From Flammula alnicola (taxonomy: Eukaryota > Basidiomycota > Agaricomycetes > Agaricales > Strophariaceae), in assembly GCA_015499995.1 (NCBI GenBank), contig JADNRV010000078.1, positions 62,001-126,000 on the forward strand: a DNA stretch of 64,000 nt, given 5' to 3'. The position numbers and the translations under genes were made by a program. The first letter of the stretch is position 1. Each line of letters opens with the position of its first letter. The notes under the pieces were generated by a model. That model had not been told where the DNA came from, did not search any database, and saw only the letters and a list, made by a program, of their open reading frames with translations. Shown here one piece after another: positions 1-11,680 of the stretch.

Positions 1-3000
1 GTTCAGGTCCTGGTGACGGTGGCTCATCCGAAACTGTAGCTGCAGATTTTATCTTCCGCGTCCGCTTCACTCGTTTGGCTGGTCGTGGCTCCGATTCTTG
101 CTCCTGAAAGACCAGATGGATAGGATAGTGATTAAGCTTGGTTAGTCACCATTAACAGCCTAGAGGGAACCTGCCAGCTTACTGGGGTCTCATCCTGGTG
201 CACAGATGCAGGAGTGCTTTCAACAACGGGTGGCGTAGAGATGGATGGCGTCGGCGCCGCTGATGTTGGTGCCGATGTAGCAGCCGGAGTCGAAGCCACT
301 GCAGGCGTGGCAGCAGAAGAGGTGGCCATCGTAGAGGGCGTTGCCGTTTTCCGTCTCCTGGGCCGCGTCGATTCCGGTTCTGGGGTGGGTGTGCTAGTAG
401 GCGTGTCCTCGAACTGGACAGCATTGCGGCGGGCCTTCCTTCCCCTTGGAGCACGGGCGACAACCGGTGCAGATACGGATCCAGCGTTAGTGGGAGAGCC
501 ACGATGTACCTCCATGTCGTGCAAAGCGATATCGACCAAAAGCCCATTCCCTTTCTTTTTACCCATCCCTCTGCGTTTCCTCTTGTTAGGCGCAAATTGA
601 GAGACAACCTTGCGAAAATCGATGAACCGATTCTTGTGTAGGTAGTAATAATCGACACATTGTGCTGCTGTCTTGTTAGGAATGTAGTCGGCGATGATGC
701 CGAACTGCTTGGGATGTGCCGCGAATTTGTCGATGAAGATTTTCTTCTCTTCATCGGTCCAGTCGTGAATCCCAGTGTGCGGGGCATAATATTGGCTGGG
801 ATTTTCAATGAAGTGCGCTGTATCATCAAGAACGTAGTCAACTTGGCCATTGATAACCGATATCATGTCAGGTATCTTCGCAACGTTCCTCATAGAGAGG
901 TGGTTGGGATCCGTTGCATCGTCGACTCCAAGGCTTGCAATTATCTGCTCCATTTCGAAATCTGAGCGCACTGCATCTGTGATTGCAGTCGACCGACGAG
1001 TCGTACGGCCCGTATGGTGCATCTCATGTTCCGATGCCAACGTCTTCTGTTGTTCGTTCAGAGCATTACAATGCGCACGCCACCTTTCCTGCAGCGAGAG
1101 ATACTCTTGCCGAAGCCGCGCAACCTTTTCATCGATTATCCCATGTCGCTGCTCCATGTATGCTGCGAGCAGCGGCCTTGTTTTGACAAACGAATCGATC
1201 CTGTCTTGCAATTCCTGCCCACTGAACATTTTATCGAGCAAGATGTCAGGCGTGGCAGTAGGATGGACTTCCAGAGGGGCGGATATTGATTGATTCGCCA
1301 GCAACACCGGATTGACGCGTTCCTCACGCGTTTGCCGATCGCAAAGCAGCCGCGTCATGACGACGATTCGCAACGCGTCTGCCTTCGACTTCGCATCGGA
1401 AAATGGGGGTATCTCTTCGAGTGTGGGTAAGGCACTTGGAAGCACGACAGGAGACATTGCTTCAATAATGGGAGTATCGGGAGGGATGGATTCAACAATG
1501 GGAGAATGCGTGGTGGGTGGGATATTAATGCCCATATCTTCATCATCGGGGCTCATGACTGGGGTGGGTATGTATGAAGGTAGGGGTTGTTTGATTTCGG
1601 TAACAACATTACTCTCTGGAAGGGTCTGGGCAACAATTGGCGGGCTTGGACTATTGGGAGAAATAAGCGTCGGTGCCACCGGGGCCGTGGGTATTAGCCC
1701 AAGAGCTCCATTTACAGCCATGACTATAGAAGCCACACTTTTTGCCTTGTCGGTCGTAGTGGGTGCTTCACTCGCGGGCTTCGAAGGGGTGTCTGACAAA
1801 AGATAAACGTAGCATTTTTAGCAAAGCAATTGGATATCATTGAATATTGCCTCGTACTTATGATACTCGAGTTTTGCTTGATTGCATTAGAAACTGAGGT
1901 GATAGGAAAGGCGGTGGTCGGTTTCTTTCCTACAGAAGTAACAATCTCTGGTGCTGCTTTTGTCTCAACCCCTGATTTCACGGCTGTTTGATCAAGAGTG
2001 CCGTTGGTGACCTTCTTCGATTCGGTTATTGGCCCATTAGCTTTTTTTGCTGGTTCTTCTTGTGTAACAGCCGGAGAAGTCAAAAGAATTTCCGTTACCT
2101 TCGTCGTTGGAAGACTCTGTTGGGAATCGCTAGAGGGTTCCGTGAGTGGAAGGGCAGCAGGACTTTTTCTGTCTGAAACATGAGTGGATGCAATGGAGGA
2201 TCGGGAAAGCGGTCGGGTAGAAATATCTGGTTTTACTACAGCAGGGTAAGTCCAAGTCTCGGAATCCGGAATTGTTCTGCTTGGAGTATGCAGTGGCGAG
2301 ATGACAGAACGCGGAGACGGCGAGCCTTTCCTTGAGACACCCCGACTGGTGTGAGGAGAGTCATGACGAGAAGACGTCCGAGCATGCGTGAAAGAACCAG
2401 AGTCTCTTCGATGATGACTGCCAGACGGACTGTTGGGCTCGCGACGGAATGGAGGAGTCCACCCATTATCGTACTGAGGGCGATAAGAGTCATAATCAGA
2501 TCGACCAGTGGGATGGGTATCCCTCTTAGAAGGGATAGGCCGATAACGATCCCCGCCAGGAATAAATGCAGGAGCACGGTCATTCCTCATAGGCCTATCA
2601 GGTGATCCATCCACCCTTCCTCTACCACGACGGTCAAAGTGGCGGTCAGAAGGAGGGGAGCTGGGATACACGCTGGTTAGCAATCAAGGGGTCGGAATAA
2701 AGATAAAACGAGAGAAATACTCACTGGTCAACTCGGATAGGAATATGGGTCTGTTTCCAGGAATCCGAAGGTTCAAACGTCCTCGACGACCTATCGTCCC
2801 TATTTAAAAATGGGTTGGGAATAAAATTTCTTTCGGGCCATGCCTTGGGTCGGTCGACTGGTGAGGGTGGAGGCCTCCATGAATTTCCACGATCCCAGGC
2901 TTCAGGTTCCGATGAGCGGGGTGGGGCGCTGTAAGGATCAGGGCTTGGCGAGCGGCTATGGTAGCTACTAGAATAGTCAGGTCGATAATTATTCGGCCTA

Positions 3001-3274
3001 TAAACATTAGGCATGCCATCTCGGAAAGGCACATCAGACCGAGGTGGAACGTAGCTATCATACGGTCTACGAGACGGTCCGGGAGATGGGGTTCTGCGAC
3101 GCGGTGCAGCATTTGAAGTCCTCTGAAAGAGAACAAACATTTTAGACCAAGTCCAATAGTAAACGAAATTGTACGAACGTCATAGCTTGCAGGAATGTTT
3201 CCTGACGGTCTTCGTGGCTCATGACGCGAGAATGCTGAAGGCATATGTGGTCCATCATAACCCCCGGCAGACAT
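1..3274 (-). CDS. SNT1: NCoR/Snt1-like SANT-domain corepressor, C-terminus beyond window
   Basis: Probable scaffold of a Set3/NCoR-type histone deacetylase complex in the nucleus. The start chosen is the ATG at 3272-3274 (MSAGGYDGPH). Introns lie near 3122-3180, 2670-2725 and 1791-1855; a further intron (donor GTAAGC near 188, acceptor near 109) leads into coding sequence that leaves the window. The N-terminal half is R/S/P-rich and disordered. The exon at about 190-1790 carries a helical segment followed by a SANT domain (plus coordinates about 600-790) with WTDEEKKIFIDKF, FGIIADYI and QCVDYYYLHK, then a K/R-rich basic stretch. This matches the first SANT (deacetylase-activating type) of NCoR/SMRT/Snt1 better than a DNA-binding Myb repeat. 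The C-terminal part is S/T/P-rich. It is divergent from the PIG-S gene. Family assignment rests on the SANT domain and general layout; the exact exon borders are inferred. Confidence 0.8.
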
Positions 3275-3588
3275 CAGAAGCGGTGCGTTGTTTCACGAGC
3301 CGCTCGACGTATATTCCAACTACTGGTAAATCTTGGAGTAAAATAGACTGCCAGATCAACTGAAGCGATGCAAGTAGGTCCCAGGGTTTCGAGTACTGCC
3401 AGAGCCTATGATTTCAATTGCCGTATATGCGAATCAAGAAAAAGCAGGAAAAAGAGATGAAGGGACTTGGAAGGAAGAAACGGGAGACGCCCCAGCCACA
3501 TATCAACAGCAAGCCAAACAGATCCAATTTGTCCTTGTTGTTGGCTTTTCTGCTTCAATATTAACCCTACAGTATTAGGTAAGCGCTA
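3275..3588. other. intergenic, divergent promoter region
   Basis: About 310 bases between the divergent SNT1-like and PIG-S genes. It should hold both promoters. I see no clear TATA element or repeat in it. Confidence 0.4.
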
Positions 3589-5476
3589 ATGGACCTTCCT
3601 CCCAATCCACCACGAACACCAAACCCTTGTCGTTGCCACCTACCCTGCGCGATCCGGCCAATCTATTCTATCAGAAAGACGAGCTTAGGCGCTCTATAAT
3701 AGTATCCTATTGGATTGTTATCCTTTTGGCCTTTCCTCTATGGTGGTACACCACCAGCATTGAACGCCTGACGTTGCCCTCTGGTCGCGTTCATCAGCTG
3801 GCACAAAATCATCTTGAACTTCCGATTAGGATATGCCTGGAAACTGCTGATGTGTCTCAGGTCGATGATCTGCGGTATGAACTCACAACTCGTGCGTCCC
3901 AGGACCCACAACGATGGAAGGGACTGGCCATTGACGTTGTGGGTAAAGTTGACTGTGGTATGTTTATTTCACTGTAAGATGTTATCACAAATATAATTAT
4001 CTTGCTGAAACGTAGGATCAATGACTGGAAGCGATGTCTACACCGTGAAACCATCGAAAACGTCGCCTGGTTCGATACAGAAAGAAATTACTGTTTCCGC
4101 CAGTAGTATGTTTCGCACACCTCTGGCAACTGGGGAGCACAGGCTTACCTGTTATCAGCGGTGCCCGTGTTGTCAATACGTTGTCCTCTCTACTTGTTCC
4201 TTATTCAAGTTCGAGCGATCCCGAGCATCGCGTTGTTCAATATTCATCACATTACCGTTTGGCGTTCAGTCTCTTAAACGAAGATGCGGCAGCTGGAGAT
4301 GCTGTAATGGATTGGAACATTCAGGATGCATGGAACAGTATGTATCTACCTTTACAGTCATTCGCTTGCGACAACATTCATGTGGTTCGGTGCCAGAATA
4401 CATCAATCCAATCATTCACAGTCTCAACGCCCTTCACAATTTTACCGTCGAAAGTCAAGTCCAATTTCATGCGCCATTGGCCTTTTCTCCTCGTCAATTA
4501 GACCGATTTTATGGCATAACTCCTGCCGACCTTACTGTATTTATCAACTCAGCCGAATGGACCTTATGTTTGCGCTCTCTCTCTTGGACTTCTAAATCAG
4601 AACTAAGCATTTTATAGCATCTAGTTCATCAAACGATCCTGTCCTCCACTTTATTCTCTTCATACCCTCCGCAGAACGCCGTCCTCTTCGAATTCTAAGA
4701 AATGATGGTGAGCAACAATCTCGAAATCTCAACTCAAGAACCGAATTTAATTCTTGCAGACACGCCATCGCCATCGTCCGCTTTCTTACTTCCACAATGG
4801 GGAGGTATTGTCATCCATAATCCTACCCCTGGTGTCTCCACGAATGATGAGCTGTCTCCACAAGACATGCACGCAGTGTTCTTGTCATTCACCCACCAAC
4901 TTCTAGGTCTCCTCGGTGTTGCAGCGCTTCCAAAAGAAGTTGAACGCTCAGCAAATGACACTGGATCGGTGCTCTCAGAGTGGCAGCTAGATGCCCTTAT
5001 CCGTCGACGCACGCTAGAAAACGCCCAAGGCAGCCAAGATACCCTTCTCAGTATTGTCAAACTGGTGGACCAGATCGAAAATATGCCAGTCGGCGAGGAT
5101 GTCCGGGGGGATGTAGAAGGTGCTTTAACGGCTTTGAACAAGGTCAGCTCCTCTCCTTACAAGTTGTCCTTTCTTTCGTTACCCACCTTACTGATATCTC
5201 TTTCCTGACGAACAGATGTATGATTTCTCCTCAAAATCACTGTACGAGGCTTTCGCCTACTCGGCCAAATCCTTCGGCCTCGCATCTCGCGCTTTCTTCA
5301 ACCCAGGGATGTTGGCTTTGCTTTACTTTCCTGCCGAGCATACTTACGCGGTCTATACGCCGTTATTTGCGAGTGCACTGACCCCTTTATTCGTCGCTGC
5401 GTTGAGGGAATTTCTAGCATGGAGGCGAGAGAGGCGAGCGAGGCTGGGGCAGACCTCGTCAGTGAAGCCTAGTTAG
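3589..5476 (+). CDS. GPI17: GPI transamidase subunit PIG-S / Gpi17
   Basis: Subunit of the ER-membrane GPI transamidase that attaches GPI anchors to proteins. The N-terminus has a hydrophobic helix followed by the family motif (IIVSYWIVILLAFPLWWYTT then SIERLTLP), the first membrane anchor of PIG-S. Successive exons give the lumenal domain: VVNTLSSLLVPYSSSS, HYRLAFSLLNED, FHAPLAFSPRQL, LLPQWGGIVIHNP. The last exon (from 5216) has FFNPGMLALLYFP and the C-terminal membrane helix before RERRARLGQ. Introns lie near 3957-4016, 4108-4140, 4337-4398, 4700-4758 and 5142-5215. The start is unsettled. The open frame covering the first helix has no in-frame ATG after the stop at 3576-3578, while the ATG at 3589 is in another frame, so a short first exon or a sequence error is likely. 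Otherwise the gene looks complete. Confidence 0.88.
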
Positions 5477-5530
5477 TGTCATTGTGTGTCTGATAAATTA
5501 TTACCCGCCTGTTGAACGTTGACTCACGAG

Positions 5531-5912
5531 ATGGAGAAAGACGTTGAAGATGAAAACTGCGGATCTTTCTTGCCCTTGCCATTCGTCGCTTCAAACCATT
5601 TAATCATCGGAACACACAGTGATACTTTCTCAGGCAGTCGTCTCTCAAGGTTGTCTGGTTCATGGCTTTCATGGCTTTCTTTTCTCGTGTGAGTGTTGGG
5701 TGTGTGACTTTAGGCGTTAAATTTGATTCTGTACCTTGTTATCCAGGATTCTGTTGTTGTGGCTCTCGGGCTATGCCGTTCTTCTACAGGGAATTTTGGG
5801 GTGCTTTGGGATGCCTTTAAGTATGTCACCTCTGCCCTGCGAAAGACACCGTTAATGTCTGCCAGTTCCCGCTGCTTCTCGTGGCAAACTAACAAGTGAC
5901 CCCAGAAATTAG
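5531..5912 (+). CDS. candidate small membrane protein, three exons
   Basis: Not recognised. ATG at 5531 opens about 53 codons (MEKDVEDENCGS, then an S/L-rich stretch). A consensus donor (GTGAGT) and an acceptor (TTATCCAG) join it in phase to a second exon encoding a strongly hydrophobic segment (ILLLWLSGYAVLLQGILGCF). A second intron (GTATGT..TCTGCCAG, also in phase) leads to a short tail ending at the TAG at 5910-5912. The product would be about 92 residues with one clear membrane helix. It starts only 54 bases after the PIG-S stop on the same strand, so it could also be readthrough or a relic. Support is only the three-way agreement of splice signals, phase and hydrophobicity. Confidence 0.35.
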
Positions 5913-8900
5913 TATGATGTTTCCAAAGAAGCCTTTTGAACGTTTTCTGCAGTATTGGCACACGAGCAAAAAGACAGTTTTATGCTCATTGACCACTTCT
6001 GTCCCTGAAGAAGCTTACGATTTTGTACGTATGTTCTGCGAATTTCCGTTGTTTCGTGGTACTTATGCGAAGAATACGTGTAACCATGCCTCGAGCATAC
6101 AAGCTCCTAGAAATTGGCAATTATACGCTCTGAGTTTCTCTCAGGCTAACCCTCTTTTTAGACTTTAAAGCAGCCGCAGAATGCTGGTCGCCTGACCTTC
6201 ATACGTACTTCGAGATACAACCCGCATTTCTGGAGTCCGTGTAATTAGGGAACACGTTCGAAAAAGCATGCTCAGTTAAGTAACTCTCATCACCTCCGTG
6301 GCGCGCGTTGTTCTAATCCAGGAATACCAAAAATACCACATTTTCATACTTCGTCTGACGGGGTGTTTGGGAACCTTGTCAAGACCGCGCGACTTTCTGG
6401 TGGTAACCACAAGGAGACGGCGGAAATTGCAAGTTAGTGTTCTAATTCAAAAATTGACCGTGAAACCATGGAGACAGCGCTCGGAAAGTTGCGTGGAGGT
6501 GGCCATCCACGCAATGGACATTGTTCTTAGTGGCCACTACTTCATTAGTCCTATTGAAGTAGAACTATTACTCGCAGAATTACCAGATTAAAACACGATG
6601 ATACCACAGGCAAAGCAAACTATGCTACAAACCAACCAAAACCAAACCATAGACCCAATGCCCGCGACACGGTGGCTCGACGATATTACGACCCAAAATC
6701 CCATTGAAAACGTCCCATCGACCTGCCTTCGGGCTGGGTACACAGAAGAAAGACCAACAAATTATTCGCATAAGACGACCCAGCAAGAAAAACTCCCCCA
6801 GCAAGCAACAAGCCTCAACGGCGTTTCCGTGTCGGGCTGACTGGAGATGGGATCGCGATGGGCCTAGCTCGTCAGGACCTTCGGGTCAAGGAGCAGGGCA
6901 CAGTGGCCCGGTTTTACTTAACTACGTAGCGTGAAGTCTGAATAAAGGCTCAATATTAGACGTTAATTAACACACACCAACAAAAAACATGGCCCTATAG
7001 GTGCACATCATTGTTCACGATGAATCTAATTCCAGCAAAAGGCTGCATGAAGTATTTGTGCTGGTTGTGAAGCTAGAAGAAGTGGAATGAATGACTGGAA
7101 CACCCATAATGCATGTAGTTCTGGCGCAGGGAACATTTTCTCGACCGCAAGCGTGGTGGGCGTGGCCACATTTTCTTACTATGGCAAAAAAAAATCCTCC
7201 ACTTCTTCCTGATTATTCGAGATGAACATAAAAAGCTGTCGCAAGCAATTTTTGTGGAGGAAATGAGGAACCCATGATGTTCCCGGGAATAACGCAGACC
7301 ATCAATTTAGAAAGCTCCTTTATGGTGTTTACCCCGTCGACTCCATCAGTTAATTTAGGCTGTTCAGCAAGGCCTCTCCTCGGGCTAGTACACGTACCCA
7401 GACATACCCCTTGCTGTCTGATTCAAATGCGAGAACTCGGGAACATATAGCACCTTTCAAATCGGTCACCCTGAAGTTGGAACGGGGTTGCTCGATCTAG
7501 CTTCCGAGCACGGGACAAAGTAAAGTAAATACTCTGAGGTACGCAATGATGCAGAGGTGATGCGCCTTTTCATTCATAAATGAAATCCCTGATACTTACT
7601 GAATATGGTACAATGGCTGTGTCGGAGGCAAGGCAAACCTGGGATAGAGGGAATCCTGCGGATGCCCCGTTCCATTAGCTCCTATAGCCAGTGTGGGATG
7701 TATCCGAGTCGAGAACTTGAAGTCTGGATGGGACGTATCGCCGAGCTCCGTAATGTATCAGCCACGGCAAACTTAGATGAGTTGTTGAACGAACACGCCG
7801 CGAAAAGGACTGGACACACCCACAGATTGGCTGATATTTGCATAGATGAAGCCTAGACATTACATGTAACTCAAAACGTTTAATGAAACTTTTAAAAACA
7901 ATTGAAGACAACTTGGCCTGTCGCAATTGTCACTTCCTGACTAAATATTTATCTTCAAGTATAGATAAATAGTGCCTCGTGGCGGTCTAGAGGCCGAAGA
8001 ATGAACAGAAAACCCTGCTTACTTGTCGTTCTAACCGCCCTGGGAAACGTCATGCGGTAAGCCGAAGGAGTACAAAAAAACATTTTAGGCAATGCCTTCA
8101 ATTGGGTTGATGGGCTTTCGGAGCTCCAGTCCTGAGGTACGCTCAAGCGTCCGACTCCGTCGTATAAGTCATGCATACCTCATGTAGTATAGCAGGAACT
8201 TGAACGCCGCTGATTCATTTCCAGCGAACAGAAAAAGAATAATTCGCCTGCAGCAGCATGATCATTTCCCAAGTGCGAGGTTGGGTGAAGGCTTGACACA
8301 TGTAGCGTACAGAGAGACGATCGACGTAGAGATCTCTCCTCCGAAATCTGTGTTGTGTTGTGTCGCGGTCGTCAGGATACAGTGTCAAACGATGTCTGGA
8401 AATCTTGCAAAGCAATAAATCAATTTCCGCGCGGAGCCCTCCACACGAATAGACCGTATGAACTGAGTTTCGGTTCATGATTAGGTCCAACCAGATGGAG
8501 AGCTCGTCAAGAAGTTAGGGTCGATAATACGACAAGTATTTTTGCCCAAAGAATGACACTCTTCACAATTGCAAAACAGCCAAAAAAAATCCAGTGGTAA
8601 AGCACATGGTAATAACAAGGATAAGAAATGGAGTCAAGGAGTTATAGCACCCGGTGTCATGATTTAAAGAAGATACTGTCGGTCCAAGACGACAGAAGAT
8701 ACAATGTTGGCAAAAGTTTGAAATCGGATGCGAATCCCCAGGCATCAAAAGACATGTCCAGAAAACAAAGCACCAAGAGATCGAGATACTGTATAGATAT
8801 CTAGCCTAACCAGAAATCCTGAATTCGAAGTGAGGTCTTTGTTGCCGAATAATATTGCGCGAGTCGCTTGTGGTTTATCGATAGATCTTTCCCGAACTGG

Positions 8901-9509
8901 TACAGAATCCTCGAAAATTGGAGCGAAAGTACATCACGATCAGGCCAGGACCCAGACTCTTCCGAGCCCCGAGTAAGATCATAACATGCATGCAAGTTGT
9001 CAGAAAATGGAATCTATCCAACAACGGGCAGTATGCACCGCGCTGGATTTAGTCTTGCAGCTTACAGCGCGCAATTATATGCCTAACTTGACAGAGGTCA
9101 GCCAGAACATCCAAGAACAAAAGGGTGTACTTTTCCAGGTTTTTGCTGTCCGAACTGCGCAAATTTTGAGTCAAAATTTGCAATGGCAGTTTTGATGCTT
9201 ATGAAAAAGATAAAAAAAATAAGACTGAGAGAGAGGCTAACGGGAATCAATGTCGGTGGTCCATGTTTTGTCAGAAGGAGCCAAATAAGTTCAAGTTGAC
9301 TAGCGCATTGTCGTGAACCTTTAAATCGTCTCGGATCGGAAGAAACTTTTCAAGCTGCCTGAGTTCGAGTCACGTGTAGATCGGAGTTACGCGGCCCGAG
9401 CCGATGGAATCATGGATATCGCGCCGACAACTATTGAGAACGATCTTTGCGCTCGGGTGACGCGGAACCGCTGGCCATACCTCGTCCTTATACACCTCAT
9501 TCATTAGCT
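5913..9509. other. long gene-poor stretch
   Basis: About 3.6 kb with only short open frames (under 100 codons) lacking recognisable motifs or convincing splice partners. The longest are at 6298-6591 and 7605-7856 on plus. I saw no repeats, transposase remnants or RNA genes. It may hold an unrecognised non-coding RNA or a decayed gene. Confidence 0.4.
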
Positions 9510-11097
9510 ATGGAAAGCAAACTGAACTTGGAAGGAATTATGCTCTTTGAGCAACCTTTTGCCAGAGTGAGTATTTAGGAGCTCGATTCCTTTGTCAGGG
9601 CGCACTCACGAGAATGACTGGGGGCAGGTTCCATATGAGAATTATCGCAAGGTGTTTCGTACATCCCAGAAGAATGTAGAACGCGAGCTCGGTGGCGTAC
9701 AAACCACAGCAAACGAGCTGGTCACTCGCTCCTCTAATGGCAGTCTATCATCCGAAGACGCCCTCAAGTCCATCGACAACATGATTGGAAGGGTCGAGAA
9801 CCTGAAACGAAAGGTGTGATACAATAACTCGTGATCACACCACGTATGAATGCTCATTCGAAACATAGCTGTCTGACTTACACGAAACGGCGGGAAAGCC
9901 CACCCAAGATGTTATGCGAGAGCGCCTGCATCACCTTGCCACTGTCGAATCTCTGCAGACCACAAACCAACCCGAGTTCTCAAGATGGGCTGACATTCGC
10001 CTGGATAGGTGGCTTGTGGACTGGTGCCTGAGAGCAGGAAAGGAGAAGTCGGCGAGAAGCATCGCTAAGGAGAAAGGCATTGAGGTATACCGGAGCCGTT
10101 ATCTTGATGTCCTGCAATGATCTCATCATAATATTTACAGACACTTGTTGATATCGAACTTTTCTCAGACATACGCCGGATAGAGGAGGCATTGGCGCGA
10201 CATAGTTGTACCGAAGCTCTTGCCTGGTGCAGTGAAAACAAGACTGCGCTTCGGAAAATCAAGGTACGACATCATTGTATGTTTTTTTTACCTCCACTGT
10301 GACTTACCTTATGCTGTTATTCGCTCTCAGAGTACTTTGGAATTCGACCTCAGGATGCAAGAATATATCGAGCTTTCCAGAGCCCGAAAGACTTTAGAAG
10401 CAATTGCCTATTCAAAGAAATACCTTATCCCGTGGCAGGATACCCACATTGCTCAGATCCAACAATTGTCAGCCTTGTTGGCGTTTCCGTCAAATACATC
10501 ATGTGGTCCCTACAAGGTATGTTATATCGAGAAAAGAATCCCCGAGCACATTACTAAACCCTACTCGACTTTTTATAGCGGTTATACGACCCCTCTCGGT
10601 GGAACACTCTTGCTAAATCGTTCCGTCTCGCGATCTACAACCTTAACACATTATCAACGGAGCCGCTACTTCATCTCGCGTTATATGCTGGTCTTGTTGC
10701 ATTGAAATTGCCCGCATGCTTCGATCATGCAACTAAAAATGTCGATTGTCCGGTGTGTGATGGAGAATCTGGCCCGGGTTCACAACCATTGGGACTTGGA
10801 AAGCTTGCAGGGGAAGTCCCATATAGTCACCACGCGAACTCCACGATAGTTTGTCGGATAAGTGGGAAGATCATGGATGAAGATAATATGCCAATGGCGT
10901 TTCCGGATGGCCATGTGTATTCTCGAGAGGTACGTTCCTGGATTCCAGGTAGAACCGCGTCATTCCAACGATTACTGACAAATTTGCTATCCCAGGCGCT
11001 GGAAGACATGGCGGCAAGGAACGGCGGAATTGTAACCTGTCCGCGGACAGGAAAATCAATCCCTTTCCATGAACTAAAAAAAGTGTTTATATCATAA
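9510..11097 (+). CDS. FYV10: GID/CTLH E3 ubiquitin ligase subunit Gid9/Fyv10 (MAEA family)
   Basis: RING-type subunit of the GID/CTLH ubiquitin ligase, which in yeast marks gluconeogenic enzymes for degradation. Exon 1 is MESKLNLEGIMLFEQPFAR (9510-9566), joined in phase to VPYENYRKVFRTSQKNVERE at 9628; this matches the conserved N-terminus of the family. The middle holds a LisH-like segment (RWADIRLDRWLVDWCLRAGK) and a CTLH/CRA region (DIRRIEEALARHSCTEALAW, then DLRMQEYIELSRARKTLEAI). The C-terminus carries the variant RING-Gid: CPVCDGES, then CRISGKIMDEDNMPMAFPDG, GHVYSREALEDMAA, CPRTGKSIPF and KVFIS at the end. Introns lie near 9567-9627, 9817-9868, 10085-10139, 10264-10330, 10516-10578 and 10930-10995. 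It looks complete. Confidence 0.92.
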
Positions 11098-11680
11098 GTT
11101 TGGCCCGACCACCCCGCGTAATTCATTTGTATATTGTACTCGTGTAACAAGTTCGTGTAAACCATCAAAACCGTGTTGTACAGCTCCAGGAAAAAAAATT
11201 AACCTCGCAAGTCGGACAGCGTGCGTCCGAACTTCGAGTTCAATACCACGCTGCGTAGACATCATGGTCAATTGACAGATTGTATTTATACTTTGTGGGT
11301 TTGTACTAAGTAATTCTAAAAGTACTATGAAAACCGCTCGCCAGCCAATATAAGTATCAAAGTCAAGTAGCATCGCCTCTACTGCGTGTATCATAAATAT
11401 CGCCAATGTAGTTGTCATTTTTACTAGTACTAGAGCTATCTTAGTTAAGAGTTCTAATTTCCACCAGGTTCGGAGCCAAAGCCAGGTGTCCGTCAAAGAG
11501 GATCATGCCGAACAGTTGTTGCATGTTGCTTATCTCATTTCTGATGCCTCCGATCCAATACCGTCACTCTCCATCCTGTTCAACACACTCCTCACACTCC
11601 TTTCACCTGCTTCTGCCGATAAGTTTCTCCTAGACATAAATTCTGCGAGAAATTTCTTGGAGTGACTAGAAATTAGCTAC
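11098..11680. other. intergenic, AT-rich
   Basis: Between the FYV10 stop and the kinase start. It should hold the terminator of the first gene and the promoter of the second. A 134-codon minus-strand open frame here has no recognisable features and was not called. Confidence 0.4.

Noticed and set aside
5913..9509. Transposon remnant in the gene-poor stretch
   Set aside because: No terminal repeats, target-site duplications or transposase/reverse-transcriptase motifs could be seen.
11092..11496. 134-codon minus-strand open frame
   Set aside because: Overlaps the FYV10 3' end and AT-rich intergenic DNA; no domain and atypical composition.
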